A stretch of 64,000 bases of DNA from NCBI RefSeq assembly GCF_002954615.1, contig NZ_MSCJ01000003.1, forward strand, positions 930,001-994,000, in the 5' to 3' direction. The position numbers and the translations under genes are program-made. Below, in pieces: positions 55,107-64,000 of the stretch. The DNA is from Photobacterium angustum. GTDB lineage: Bacteria > Pseudomonadota > Gammaproteobacteria > Enterobacterales > Vibrionaceae. The first letter of the stretch is position 1. Each line of letters begins with the position of its first letter. The notes beneath the pieces are model-generated. The model saw nothing but the letters and a program-made list of their open reading frames with translations, did not search any database and was not told the DNA's origin.

Positions 55107-56249
55107 TTACGCAGCACGAACATGTAAAGGTAATTCACAACCATTTTTTGTTAGTGAAAATTGTAATAGGTTTAAATCACGGCTTCTAAATGCACCAGCA
55201 CAACTTAATAAATAATAACGCCACATACGATAGAAACGGTCGTTATATTGATCTGATATTTTATGCCAGTTACGTTCAAAGTTTTCACACCATGCCATTA
55301 ATGTCAGATCATAATCAGGCCCAAAGTTATGAATATCTTCAATATTCATCTTTCCTTCAAGTGCACTGCTTAATTGTGCGATAGATGGAACAACACCATT
55401 AGGGAAAATATATTTATTAATCCACGGGTCAGTTTGAGTTACTGATACTGGGCTACCAATAGTATGTAAAAGGAAAATACCATCATCTTTTAAGAATCGA
55501 TTAGCGCAATTAAAAAACTCGGTATAATTTTCAGGACCTACGTGCTCAATCATGCCTATAGAAACAATGCGATCATATTGTTGAACTGGCTGATATTCAC
55601 GGTAATCTTCTAAAATAATTCTTACCGGCAGCCCTTTGTTATCTGCAATTTTTTGACCTAGTTTCATTTGCTCTTGAGATAACGTTAAGCCATCACAAAT
55701 AACACCATACTTTTCAGCGGCATAGTTCATAAAACTAGACCAACCACAACCAATGTCTAATAAGCGCATACCTGGTTTTAAATCCAGTTTGCGACAAATT
55801 AATTCCATTTTATTTTCTTGAGCTTCGTTTAGATTCTTTGCACCTTTCCAATATGCACATGTATAAGCCATACGATCATCGAGCATATTAGTATATAAAT
55901 CGTTACCAATATCATAATGGAAAGGCACATCTTCTTTTACACGAGATACAGATTGATGATTTATGAGATTTTTTAATTTAGATACGCCAATTTTAGCTGC
56001 AATTTTAAATTTATCTGTGCTTGAAAGTTTTTCTTCAATATTTGAACGTAATAATTTGCTTATTAGAATATCAATTCTCTGACAATCCCAGAGGTGATCC
56101 ATATACCCCTCACCAAAAGCAATCGTACCTTGAGATAAAATATTATCGAAAAGTTTATCATCGTTAACGATAATATCCCACGGACGGTCACCATTAATTT
56201 TAATGTCAGCTTGATTTAAAAGATTAGAAAAAAGTTCTTTATTAGGCAT
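55107..56249 (-). CDS. cfa: Cyclopropane-fatty-acyl-phospholipid synthase
   Basis: A 380-residue SAM-dependent enzyme. FGEGYMDHLWDC in the N-terminal domain, FHYDIGNDLYTNMLDDRMAY, the SAM site LLDIGCGWSSFMNYA and SIGMIEHVGPENY are the known Cfa landmarks. It adds a methylene bridge to unsaturated acyl chains of membrane phospholipids, usually on entry to stationary phase or under acid stress. AGGG precedes the ATG. Full length for the family. Followed by the patatin gene. Confidence 0.96.
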   Translation of the reverse strand: MPNKELFSNLLNQADIKINGDRPWDIIVNDDKLFDNILSQGTIAFGEGYMDHLWDCQRIDILISKLLRSNIEEKLSSTDKFKIAAKIGVSKLKNLINHQSVSRVKEDVPFHYDIGNDLYTNMLDDRMAYTCAYWKGAKNLNEAQENKMELICRKLDLKPGMRLLDIGCGWSSFMNYAAEKYGVICDGLTLSQEQMKLGQKIADNKGLPVRIILEDYREYQPVQQYDRIVSIGMIEHVGPENYTEFFNCANRFLKDDGIFLLHTIGSPVSVTQTDPWINKYIFPNGVVPSIAQLSSALEGKMNIEDIHNFGPDYDLTLMAWCENFERNWHKISDQYNDRFYRMWRYYLLSCAGAFRSRDLNLLQFSLTKNGCELPLHVRAA

Positions 56250-56717
56250 AACAGACCCTGATTATTATTGATAATATCTAATGATTTTTATTAATGTATG
56301 TAACTTATTTTTCATTCGTAGGAATAGTATCAAATATATATTTTTATAAAATTTAAAATAGGTGAAAGTGATATTAAGTTTTACTAAACATAATAAATAC
56401 TTAAACCGACATACATTAAAATACGAATCGTTCTTAAGTTAGAAGTATTATATCGCAGATGTTTTTTTCTGTATTTAGAGTTAAAGACACAAAAAAACTA
56501 AATACAGTCATGGAGCATGAATGATTTTATTATTATGTTGTGTAATTAAAATCAAAAAAAGCAACGGGTAAGGAAAACAGAATATATTTTTTACAAAGTA
56601 GAAATAGAAAGTGATTAAGAAGGATCAAAAAACGGCGATCAAACATGTTGATCGCCGTAGCAGTAATTAATTCCAACGTAACTTAACCATGAGCAGCTAA
56701 GTTATTTACTTACAAAC
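56250..56717. other. Long intergenic region, mostly featureless
   Basis: About 470 AT-rich bases between cfa and the aldolase gene, both on the minus strand. Apart from the aldolase terminator at 56632-56658 I see no gene, no RNA fold I can name, and no clear operator. The part up to about 56400 should hold the cfa promoter. Confidence 0.4.
56632..56658 (-). terminator. Terminator of the aldolase gene
   Basis: ACGGCGATCAA, five-base loop, TTGATCGCCGT; on the minus strand followed by a T-tract. Confidence 0.9.
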
Positions 56718-57608
56718 TTAGGTGCGGGAAGCTTGATAAATAGGTTCGATTGTTTCTGCCAAAGCAGCATCAAACTCAGATTGAGGCTGATCTGCATATA
56801 AATCATCGGTAAGTACACGAGAGAAACTTGCAATAATACCGTCGTTTTCAGATAACTTTTCACACGCTTTCATAAGAGGGAAACCACCTGATAAAGCAAC
56901 CACTCTAATCACATTACGGTGTGAAATTGTATCTGCATATAAATTAGGCAGCTCTGGAAGTGTGAGTTTTAGCATAACGTAATGGCTAGAGTGTAAATTA
57001 TCTAATTGAGACATTAACTCACGATTTAAGATAATTTCGGCCTGCGCTTTTTCTGGGCTATCAATGCTCACTTCAGGCTCAATAATAGGCACTAAACCAG
57101 CATTGATAATTTGTTGAGCAAATAGAATTTGCTGCGCAACCACATCTCTAATACCTTGTTCATTGGCTTCCCAAATCACAGAGCGCATTTTAGTGCCAAA
57201 TACATCTTTAGCTTTTGCTTTAGCTAAGAGTTGATCTAGCTCTGGCATTGGTTTCATTAATTGTACGCCATTAGCTTTATCTTCTAAGCCTTTATCGACT
57301 TTTAAAAAGGGAACAACACCTTTTTCTTCCCATAAATATTGTGAAGTTGGTTTGCCTTCAATTTCACGGTCTAACGTATTTTCAAATAAAATTGCACCGA
57401 TAATACGATCACTAGTAAAGACTGGGCTTGTAATAATACGAGAGCGCATGGCATGAACAAGATCATACATTTGTTCGTCATTATTGTAGTCTGATTCATT
57501 AATACCATAAGCTTTTAATGCTTTAGGTGTGCTGCCGCCACTTTGGTCAAGTGCTGCAATGAAACCATCTTGAGTACGCATTTTTTCTAGTTGTTTTGAA
57601 AATGTCAT
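56718..57608 (-). CDS. Class I fructose-bisphosphate aldolase
   Basis: A 296-residue aldolase of the short bacterial class I type. [18 protein letters not shown] at the N-terminus, [31 protein letters not shown] and [15 protein letters not shown] (with the Schiff-base Lys region) are characteristic. It splits fructose 1,6-bisphosphate in glycolysis without a metal. A GGGGG-containing ribosome site precedes two ATGs (57611 and 57608); the second has better spacing. Single gene. Confidence 0.93.
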   Translation of the reverse strand: MTFSKQLEKMRTQDGFIAALDQSGGSTPKALKAYGINESDYNNDEQMYDLVHAMRSRIITSPVFTSDRIIGAILFENTLDREIEGKPTSQYLWEEKGVVPFLKVDKGLEDKANGVQLMKPMPELDQLLAKAKAKDVFGTKMRSVIWEANEQGIRDVVAQQILFAQQIINAGLVPIIEPEVSIDSPEKAQAEIILNRELMSQLDNLHSSHYVMLKLTLPELPNLYADTISHRNVIRVVALSGGFPLMKACEKLSENDGIIASFSRVLTDDLYADQPQSEFDAALAETIEPIYQASRT

Positions 57609-57757
57609 CATAATTCCCCCTGGGGCTACTTGTGATTCAATGCCACATGCTTCAGCGTTTCTACATATTTATTATCTTTCTAACTTGTTACAAACTATAA
57701 CGAATAATTTTATTACCGAATTTGTAACTTTTGACAATAAAAGGCTAAAAACAGTCA

Positions 57758-59230
57758 CTATGTGTTTTTAGTTCTTACATGCCGGTTAAGAATCGCATTT
57801 ACCTCTGATTTAACATCTTCACGGGCTCGCCATCCCCATAAACGTTGTCTCGCTTCTTTAGCACTGCGTTCAAGATCAATAACAGGATAGAGGTAACAGC
57901 TCTTGTTATCTAGTTGGTACATCACAACTTCTAATTCTGTAAGCGTCCAAGGCTCAAATAACAAAGGAACAGGGATATTTGCTAATTCAGGTACCCATTT
58001 ATGGATAAACTCACCATCAGGATCATGTTCTTGTGCCTGTTTAGTCGGGTTATAAATACGAATAGTATTAATACCTGTGACACCAGCTTGCATTTGGAAT
58101 TGGCTGTAATGAATACCGGGTTCGAAATCCAGAAACAATTGAGCAAGGTGAGTGACACCGTCACGCCAGTCAATATTTAAGTGGTGGGTAAGAAAGCTAA
58201 CAAGCATTGAACGCATTCTAAAATTAATATAACCGGTGTGATATAAACATCGCATACAAGCATCTATAAGAGGGATCCCAGTATTGCCTTCTTTCCATGC
58301 GTTAAGTTTCATCTTATCTTTCGAACAACTCTCAGCCAGTAAGCGATCATAAGTGCGATTCATACAAAAAAATTCTATATCAGGCTCTGATTCAAGCTTT
58401 TGAATAAAGTGACAATGCCAATGCAGCCTCGATGAAAAAGCGATTAAACTTCGACGAAACCCTTTTACGTTCCAGTGGGCGAGAATTTGTTGGTAAACCT
58501 GCCGTAACGAAATATTGCCCCAAGCTAAATAGGGAGAAAGTCGGCTACAAGCAGTACGTGATGCTGTTGGGCTGGAAATGGATCGGTAATATTCTTTACC
58601 GCGTCGATTAAAGAAATCATCAAGCGTCTGAAATGCTAATGTGCTGCCTCCCGTTTGCATCCCTTGTACACGCTCACACCATGACTCTGGCGGAGAAAAA
58701 AGCATATCGGCCAATTGTTCAGGACAAGTACCAACCCAGTTAACCTTGTCTAAATTAACCGAAAACACAGGCGCTCGCATGACACCATTCCAATGCTTAT
58801 CCCAATTCCTTCGGTTTTTTGCACCTCTTATAACAGCGCCTTGCTGAAATTCGTGCCATTGAACCTGATGGTTATCACACCATGCTTTTATATTAAGATC
58901 ACGCTCAAAGGTACAACCTAACCCAATTTCTTGGTGTGAAAACAAAGCATTAATAGGGCAGTGGTGCATTAATTTATCTAAACATTCAACAGCATTACCG
59001 TGAAAGATAAAGACTTGGCTATTTACACAAGTAAGCTGATGGTTCATATCTTCCAATGATTGCCAAATGAATCGCCAATGTCGCTCACTATAATGAGGAT
59101 CACTAAGCAACATGGGCTCCATTATATAGATAAGCATCACCGGATAGTCGCTATTTGCAGCAACTGAAAGCGCCTGATGATCGCTAAGGCGTAAATCACG
59201 CTTAAGCCATACCACATTTATTTTTTTCAT
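57758..59230 (-). CDS. Photolyase/cryptochrome family flavoprotein
   Basis: A 490-residue protein: an N-terminal photolyase alpha/beta domain ([19 protein letters not shown]), then the FAD-binding helical domain with [24 protein letters not shown] and [21 protein letters not shown]. The C-terminus ([18 protein letters not shown]) is short. It is a deoxyribodipyrimidine photolyase or a cryptochrome; the two cannot be told apart by eye. The start is ATG 59230, where the conserved [14 protein letters not shown] begins; the upstream ATG at 59272 falls inside an ERIC-like repeat. Confidence 0.9.
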   Translation of the reverse strand: MKKINVVWLKRDLRLSDHQALSVAANSDYPVMLIYIMEPMLLSDPHYSERHWRFIWQSLEDMNHQLTCVNSQVFIFHGNAVECLDKLMHHCPINALFSHQEIGLGCTFERDLNIKAWCDNHQVQWHEFQQGAVIRGAKNRRNWDKHWNGVMRAPVFSVNLDKVNWVGTCPEQLADMLFSPPESWCERVQGMQTGGSTLAFQTLDDFFNRRGKEYYRSISSPTASRTACSRLSPYLAWGNISLRQVYQQILAHWNVKGFRRSLIAFSSRLHWHCHFIQKLESEPDIEFFCMNRTYDRLLAESCSKDKMKLNAWKEGNTGIPLIDACMRCLYHTGYINFRMRSMLVSFLTHHLNIDWRDGVTHLAQLFLDFEPGIHYSQFQMQAGVTGINTIRIYNPTKQAQEHDPDGEFIHKWVPELANIPVPLLFEPWTLTELEVVMYQLDNKSCYLYPVIDLERSAKEARQRLWGWRAREDVKSEVNAILNRHVRTKNT

Positions 59231-59263
59231 CAATCTAAACGTTCTTCTATGATTAAAACAATG

Positions 59264-59370
59264 TATACCCAAGCGACTTCAAGATGCCTGATTCAGAGCG
59301 AAGTCACTGAGTTGAATTCAAGGAAGACAACGAAGCGGAATAGCGAGCTCTTTCCAAGTTGTCTGGTATA
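59264..59370. repeat. ERIC-like intergenic palindromic repeat
   Basis: A 107-base imperfect palindrome: it begins TATACCCAAGCGACTTCAAGA and ends so that its reverse complement reads TATACCAGACAACTTGG. The TATACC ends with ACTTCAAG or AACTTG inside resemble the termini of ERIC/IRU elements known from enterobacteria and vibrios. It separates the photolyase gene from the next gene. As a non-autonomous repeat it should occur elsewhere in the genome; only this copy was noticed here. Confidence 0.65.
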
Positions 59371-59465
59371 TAGCATTACGAAGTAATTAATCCTTTTTCT
59401 CACTTGGCACGTAAACATCAGCAGAACGCATTACACTTAATGTTTAAAACTAAATGGAGGTACAT

Positions 59466-59771
59466 ATGACAATGCCACTAAGTAAACTAGAAAAATTCTT
59501 TTACATCGATAAATTGGTTGTTCACTCGATAGATCTATCGTTGTATCAAGCATCAGTCGTTATAGATGATGAAGAACATTACATAACAAATGAAAAAGGG
59601 GATTACATCCGAGCCATTTCTGTTTTAGAAATACAAAAGATATGTAGGAAATTAAAAGTAAAAAGCTGGGTGCTTAGACAACAAAGTGCTTACGATGAAA
59701 TGATAGGTATGCCAAATAGCAAACAAGATAATACGTTAGAGGTTCCACTAAGCAATAATAAGCTTTATTGA
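59466..59771 (+). CDS. Small conserved protein, DUF6482-like
   Basis: A 101-residue soluble protein with a perfect GGAGG ribosome site five bases before the ATG at 59466. The sequence KLVVHSIDLSLYQASVVIDD, LRQQSAYDEMIGMP and NTLEVPL fits what I recall as DUF6482, a small family of marine gammaproteobacteria; I hold the name loosely. Function is unknown. It stands alone. Confidence 0.72.
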   Translation: MTMPLSKLEKFFYIDKLVVHSIDLSLYQASVVIDDEEHYITNEKGDYIRAISVLEIQKICRKLKVKSWVLRQQSAYDEMIGMPNSKQDNTLEVPLSNNKLY

Positions 59772-60104
59772 TATTGTCTGATGCCCGTTGTTTCATTATC
59801 TTTAAATACATCAACTATAAGCACATTGACTCTTATTGTTAATTACAATGATATAAATCGCAGTGAAAAATAACTAACAGATGCGTCTTAATGCTAACTC
59901 GTAAGTTTTTTACCACGTTGACGTGTAGCCCTATGTTTCAAAAATAAAAAGTTAGTAATATCTAATCTCTATTTTTAGAAAGGCCTATTATCTATAGAAT
60001 TAAAGTCACAATACTAACTATCGACAAAAAGCAATATCTTGCTTATTAAATTGCAATAATAAGCGATCATATTAGTAGACGATAAAAACATAGCGACATT
60101 ATTC
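59772..60104. other. Intergenic region, nothing defined
   Basis: About 330 AT-rich bases. No reading frame, strong hairpin or known operator was found. Confidence 0.4.
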
Positions 60105-60941
60105 ATGTCTTCATATCGCCTTAAAAACGTACTAAAAGCTAAAATAAAAAAGACGTTACTATTGTCCTTAATAGCTTTACCGATAACTGCAACAGCTCAT
60201 ACTCACTCTGAACATCATGTTCAATCTGATAAAAAACATCATTCAAAAACTGTAAGCCACCATTCCAATGTTCATCATCATGTAGTGAGTCACCATCACA
60301 GCCATAAAATTGAACATAAACACAGTAAAACACCAAAGCATAGTGAGAAGCATGAAACGCATCATGTACATATAACACATCACAGTACAAAGCATCATGT
60401 GGCGCATAAATCGCATTATTCACATCATCTTAGTCACTCAAGCCATCATACTAGTGCAAAGAAACATAAAATCCCTGTAGATTACTACACCTTGAAAGGG
60501 CATTACGTACATCACAAATCATTTTGGTCTGATGTCAGGAATTTGAGGCTTCCTCAAAAATGGCGATCCAAGATTTGGCATGCCTATTCACATTGGGCAC
60601 ATACACCGTATCTCTATGGTGGTAACACACATCATGGTATTGATTGCTCTGCATTTGTTCGTCGAGTGTTTGCTGAGGTTTACCATGTACATTTACCAAG
60701 AACCACCTTACAACAAGTAAAACTGGGTTATAAAGTTAGAAAAGAAAACCTTCATTATGGTGATCTCGTCTTCTTTAAAACTGGTGGTTGGCATCATCAT
60801 GTTGGAATCTACTTAGACCACGGACGTTTTGTCAATGCGACAAGTTCGCGTGGTGTTGCTATTTCCAATATTAATCATCCATATTGGCGTAAACGTCTAT
60901 GGCAAATACGTCGATTAGTTGATCAATACAAACCCTCATAA
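60105..60941 (+). CDS. NlpC/P60 cell-wall hydrolase with His-rich leader domain
   Basis: A 278-residue exported protein. After a signal segment (about 15-31) comes a 90-residue stretch (32-121) with 34 His, mixed with Ser and Lys. The C-terminal NlpC/P60 domain has catalytic Cys181 in GIDCSAFVRR, His232 in HHHVGIYLDHGR, and His258 as probable third residue. NlpC/P60 enzymes cut peptidoglycan stem peptides. The His-rich region looks like a metal-binding (Zn, Ni, Cu) or pH-sensing arm; that is inference. No metal transporter is adjacent. A terminator follows. Confidence 0.88.
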   Translation: MSSYRLKNVLKAKIKKTLLLSLIALPITATAHTHSEHHVQSDKKHHSKTVSHHSNVHHHVVSHHHSHKIEHKHSKTPKHSEKHETHHVHITHHSTKHHVAHKSHYSHHLSHSSHHTSAKKHKIPVDYYTLKGHYVHHKSFWSDVRNLRLPQKWRSKIWHAYSHWAHTPYLYGGNTHHGIDCSAFVRRVFAEVYHVHLPRTTLQQVKLGYKVRKENLHYGDLVFFKTGGWHHHVGIYLDHGRFVNATSSRGVAISNINHPYWRKRLWQIRRLVDQYKPS

Positions 60942-61372
60942 AAATCAACTCACATGGATGTGTTTTTTGTATTTAAATTGAAAACTAAATTCTTAGTAAA
61001 TTATTATTTAATTTAAATAAAACATTAAAATAGAGAGCGTTAAGTCGCTCTTTTTCAGTTTTAAGTATATGTAATTAATGATTGTTGAGAGGATATAAGT
61101 ATCTTTTTCTTACAATTATTTTAAACGGTGTATTATTTTTCTGTTGTACAATTGAAAATATTGTTTTATTGGCGTAAATTCAGTTTGAATTATAGGTTAT
61201 TGAGATTACGTAAAAAGTCATTAATTTTATTTATTTTTTATAAATATTCATTAACAACTATTAATAAATCATTGGTTAATAGCTTTTTGATGTTATAGGG
61301 AATTTTTATATTAATATTTAATATAAGAATTTCAGATGAGTTTTGAGTTATAAATAACTTGAGTAAATATCT
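60942..61372. other. Intergenic region before wecB, with terminator
   Basis: A terminator at 61034-61056 closes the NlpC gene (AGAGCG, seven-base loop, CGCTCT, five Ts). The following 315 bases are extremely AT-rich, with no gene; they must hold the wecB-nfrB promoter. Such AT-rich tracts are typical H-NS-bound DNA. Confidence 0.5.
61034..61056 (+). terminator. Rho-independent terminator
   Basis: AGAGCG, TTAAGT loop region, CGCTCT and TTTT, after the NlpC/P60 gene. Confidence 0.8.
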
Positions 61373-62434
61373 ATGAAAACACTTATTATTACAGGGACTA
61401 GACCCGAAATAATAAAAATGGCACCAGTATATGCTGAATTCAAAAAACAAAATAAGTGGGTTGAATGGTGCCATACAGGGCAACATGGCACGCTTGCAGA
61501 GCAAACTTTTCGAGTTTTTGACATTAAACCAGATTATTTCTTTCAACGCCCAGAAGGAAATACATTAACGGATTTAGTCTCTGGTTTAATGGTAAATATT
61601 CAATCGGTATTACAAAAGAACGAATACGACTGTGTACTCGTTCATGGTGATACAAGCTCTACATTAGCCGGTGCTATGGCTGCGTTTTATGCTCAAATAC
61701 CCTGTATTGGGCATGTTGAAGCTGGTTTACGCTCTGGGAACTTACAGCATCCTTTTCCAGAAGAATCAAACCGAACCTTAGTCGCTCGTATTGCAAATTT
61801 GCATTTTTCTCCAACAGAAATGGCAAAGGAAGCACTGCTTGCAGAAGGTGTAAAACCTGAATCTGTAATAGTGACAGGTAATACAGCAATTGATGCGCAA
61901 AAATTATTATTAGACAAAGGTATCATTAACCTTGAAGCGACTAATACAGTACTTGTTACTGCTCATCGTCGTGAAAATTGGCTGTCTATTCCTACAATTA
62001 GCGAAGCAATTAAGAAACTTATTAACTTAAAGCCTGAGTTGCGCTTTGTTTTGGCAGTACATCCCAATCCAACGGTTAAACAAGCTGTGATGGATAATTT
62101 GAGTGATGTTGAAAACCTATCAATTGTCGAGCCGCTGGACTATTTGGCCTTGCAGCAGACTCTCGCATCATCAGTACTGACTATGACAGACTCTGGTGGT
62201 ATCCAAGAAGAAGCGCCAACTTATGGAACACCAGTTGTAATTTTACGAGAAACGACAGAGCGCCCAGAAGCTCTAAATTTAGGATTATCTATATTAGCGG
62301 GTGCCGATGATAGTAATCGTATTGTCGATGCAGCGTTGACACTGTTGTTTCAAGGGAAATCTGAAGATTGTCTAAACCCATACGGTAAAGGCGATGCATC
62401 AGCCCTTATTTGTAAGCGAGTGCACGAGTTCTAA
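61373..62434 (+). CDS. wecB: UDP-N-acetylglucosamine 2-epimerase (non-hydrolysing)
   Basis: A 353-residue epimerase: TLIITGTRPEIIKMAPV at the N-terminus, CVLVHGDTSSTLAGAMAA, HVEAGLRSGNLQHPFPEESNR, TAHRRENW and LTMTDSGGIQEEAPTYGTPV are all hallmark segments. It turns UDP-GlcNAc into UDP-ManNAc in the cytoplasm. The nfrB start lies only two bases after its stop, so the two are one operon. This tight pairing, without other enterobacterial-common-antigen genes, suggests a dedicated copy that feeds NfrB. Confidence 0.95.
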   Translation: MKTLIITGTRPEIIKMAPVYAEFKKQNKWVEWCHTGQHGTLAEQTFRVFDIKPDYFFQRPEGNTLTDLVSGLMVNIQSVLQKNEYDCVLVHGDTSSTLAGAMAAFYAQIPCIGHVEAGLRSGNLQHPFPEESNRTLVARIANLHFSPTEMAKEALLAEGVKPESVIVTGNTAIDAQKLLLDKGIINLEATNTVLVTAHRRENWLSIPTISEAIKKLINLKPELRFVLAVHPNPTVKQAVMDNLSDVENLSIVEPLDYLALQQTLASSVLTMTDSGGIQEEAPTYGTPVVILRETTERPEALNLGLSILAGADDSNRIVDAALTLLFQGKSEDCLNPYGKGDASALICKRVHEF

Positions 62435-62436
62435 TC

Positions 62437-64000
62437 ATGGATATGTTCGATTATTTTCTCTATTACTTATATGGCTTACGCGTTGTACTGTTCGTGACCA
62501 TGGTGATTTTATGTATTTGTGGTATCGATGACTTGTTCATCGATCTCTACTATTGGATACGCCATTTTTGGCGAAAGGGCACCGTTTATAAAAGATACTC
62601 ACGTAAAAATGTTGATGATCTTTATCAAAAAGAAGAGCAGCCATTAGCGATCATGGTACCAGCATGGCAAGAGTTTGGCGTAATCGATAAAATGGCAGAG
62701 CTGGCAGCATCTCGCTTAGATTATGAAAACTATCAAATTTTTGTTGGTACTTATCCTAACGATCCTGAAACCCAAGCTGATGTTGATCGTGTTTGTGCGC
62801 GTTTTCCTAACGTACATAAAGTGGTGTGTGCTCGTCCGGGACCAACCAGTAAAGCAGATTGCTTAAACAACATTATTTCATCAATTATAGAGTTTGAGAA
62901 AAAAGCAAAAATCGAATTTTCAGGTTTTATTCTTCATGATTCAGAAGACATTGTTTCACCAATGGAACTTCGCCTTTACAACTACTTATTGCCTGAAAAA
63001 GATCTGATTCAGTTACCTGTTTATCCTTATACCCGTAAATGGTATCAAATGACACCGGGCCACTATGCTGATGAATTCGCTGAATTACATGGTAAAGATG
63101 TTGTTGTCCGAGAAGCAATAGCAGGACAAGTACCCAGTGCTGGTGTAGGTACATGTTTTAGCCGTAAAGCGATTTTAAAACTATTAGTGGCAGGTGATGG
63201 TTTACCGTTTGATGTTCAATCATTAACGGAAGACTACGATATTGGTTTACGGCTTAAACAATGGGGAATGAACGAAATCTTTGTACGTTTTCCTATTATT
63301 GATAAAGACCAAGCAACACTCAAAGAAGACTCTTTTGGGGTATCACTGCATGACGGTAACGTGGTCTGTGTGCGAGAGTATTTCCCTACAACATTTAGTA
63401 CAGCAGTCCGTCAAAAAAGTCGGTGGATTATTGGTATCGTTTTCCAAGGTTTTAAAAACACCAAATGGACGAGCGACTGGAAGTTAAATTACTTTTTATG
63501 GCGTGACAGAAGAGGCTTTATTAACAATACGATAGGCTTTCTATCTATGCTTATCTTTCTACAATTAGTAGGGTTAACAATTTATTCCTACCTTGTGAAA
63601 GATGGCTACCATTTTTTATCTATAATCGCTAACGATAGGACTACTCACATTCTTTTAGTGATTAATACCTTATTGTTAATCAACCGTTTATTCCAACGTT
63701 TTTTCTTTGTAAGCCAATACTATGGCTATTTAGAAGGCGTACTATCACTACTACGTTTATGTTGGGGAACCGTTATTAACTTTGCAGCAAACGTTCGTGC
63801 AATTCGACAAGTCATTCAGCAAGGTGATGCAAGGCGTGTTGCGTGGGATAAAACCACCCACCATTTTCCAAGCATTCAAGATGAAGTGCGAAAAAAACCG
63901 ATTGGAGAGATCTTAAAAGAAAACAAGAAAATTTCGGAAGAAATGCTGAATAGTGTATTAATCAATATGCCAAAAGACCGCTTACTCGGGTCTTACTTAG
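62437..64000 (+). CDS. nfrB: NfrB-type glycosyltransferase, cut by the window edge
   Basis: An open frame of 521 codons running off the right edge. It shows N-terminal membrane helices (about 10-40), a GT2 catalytic domain with AIMVPAWQEFGVIDKMAELA, FVGTYPNDPETQADVDRV, SKADCLNN, DSEDIVSPMELRL, GQVPSAGVGTCFSR, SLTEDYDIGLRL and RQKSRWIIGIVFQG, then further membrane helices, and at the very edge IGEILKENKKISEEML, the beginning of an MshEN c-di-GMP-binding domain. The match to E. coli NfrB is very close. NfrB with NfrA makes a ManNAc-derived surface glycan that serves as phage N4 receptor. Confidence 0.93.
   Translation, partial: MDMFDYFLYYLYGLRVVLFVTMVILCICGIDDLFIDLYYWIRHFWRKGTVYKRYSRKNVDDLYQKEEQPLAIMVPAWQEFGVIDKMAELAASRLDYENYQIFVGTYPNDPETQADVDRVCARFPNVHKVVCARPGPTSKADCLNNIISSIIEFEKKAKIEFSGFILHDSEDIVSPMELRLYNYLLPEKDLIQLPVYPYTRKWYQMTPGHYADEFAELHGKDVVVREAIAGQVPSAGVGTCFSRKAILKLLVAGDGLPFDVQSLTEDYDIGLRLKQWGMNEIFVRFPIIDKDQATLKEDSFGVSLHDGNVVCVREYFPTTFSTAVRQKSRWIIGIVFQGFKNTKWTSDWKLNYFLWRDRRGFINNTIGFLSMLIFLQLVGLTIYSYLVKDGYHFLSIIANDRTTHILLVINTLLLINRLFQRFFFVSQYYGYLEGVLSLLRLCWGTVINFAANVRAIRQVIQQGDARRVAWDKTTHHFPSIQDEVRKKPIGEILKENKKISEEMLNSVLINMPKDRLLGSYL

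Noticed and set aside
60139..60423. 94-residue minus-strand reading frame
   Set aside because: It arises from the repeated His codons of the NlpC/P60 gene read backwards and has no ribosome site.
1..64000. CRISPR array, tRNA, rRNA, prophage or insertion sequence
   Set aside because: No regularly spaced repeats, cloverleaf-like sequences, transposase genes or phage structural genes were found; the only recombinase stands alone.

Overview
The window looks like chromosomal DNA of a marine gammaproteobacterium of the Vibrionaceae, most likely Photobacterium or a close relative. The support is AT-rich intergenic DNA, many close relatives of Vibrio-type genes (Ddl, UmuDC, YciH, the YdbH/YnbE/YdbL set), Fur boxes that fit the vibrio consensus, and an ERIC-like palindromic repeat. 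This taxonomic call is an inference from gene content. No rRNA, tRNA, CRISPR array, prophage or insertion sequence was seen.

Layout. 1-3.7 kb: end of a TPR protein, a TSUP-family anion exporter, and an oxygen-dependent folate-independent methionine synthase pair (mesX-mesD). 3.9-6.9 kb: a phytanoyl-CoA-dioxygenase-like oxygenase, an outer-membrane beta-barrel gene behind a Fur box, and an AT-rich orphan ECF sigma factor. 7.1-13.9 kb: a nine-gene Fur-box operon (PepSY membrane protein, DUF2271, DUF4198, a small periplasmic protein, a DUF6162-like single-pass protein, then binding protein, ATPase, permease and a second binding protein). Its plan matches the Pseudomonas fpvGHJK-fpvCDEF system for periplasmic iron release and uptake. 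13.9-21.6 kb: MntP/YtaF-like exporter, Nudix hydrolase, a GGDEF protein with a ruined active site, a lipoprotein hydrolase, galE, YjdF, a DEAD-box helicase and a SPOR lipoprotein. 21.8-28.4 kb: SOS-controlled umuDC, a MINPP-like phosphatase lipoprotein, a membrane TPR protein, a hexapeptide acetyltransferase and a YeiH exporter. 28.5-33.9 kb: ydbH-ynbE-ydbL (lipid bridge between the membranes) and a DUF4344 metallopeptidase. 34-41 kb: double-CHASE3 chemoreceptor, Pat-type lysine acetyltransferase, and an EAL-PAS-GGDEF protein. 41.8-46.4 kb: TonB-dependent siderophore receptor with a Fur box, a second SPOR lipoprotein, and ddl. 46.5-52.4 kb: Cre-like recombinase, a duplicated-domain small protein, a retropepsin-like protein, HAD phosphatase, yciH, a frameshifted choloylglycine-hydrolase gene, and a di-haem c lipoprotein. 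52.6-59.4 kb: POT peptide transporter, patatin phospholipase, cfa, class I aldolase, photolyase/cryptochrome and the ERIC-like repeat. 59.5-64 kb: a small DUF6482-like gene, an NlpC/P60 hydrolase with an extraordinary His-rich leader, and a wecB-nfrB pair running off the right edge.

Themes. Iron: three predicted Fur sites, one siderophore receptor and the fpv-like operon could form an outer-membrane to cytoplasm route. Cyclic di-GMP: one intact EAL-PAS-GGDEF enzyme, one degenerate GGDEF protein, and NfrB, whose C-terminal MshEN domain begins at the window edge. The wecB-nfrB adjacency supports a c-di-GMP-controlled N-acetylmannosamine glycan made from UDP-ManNAc. The most interesting loci are the fpv-like operon, wecB-nfrB, the His-rich NlpC/P60 protein and mesX-mesD.
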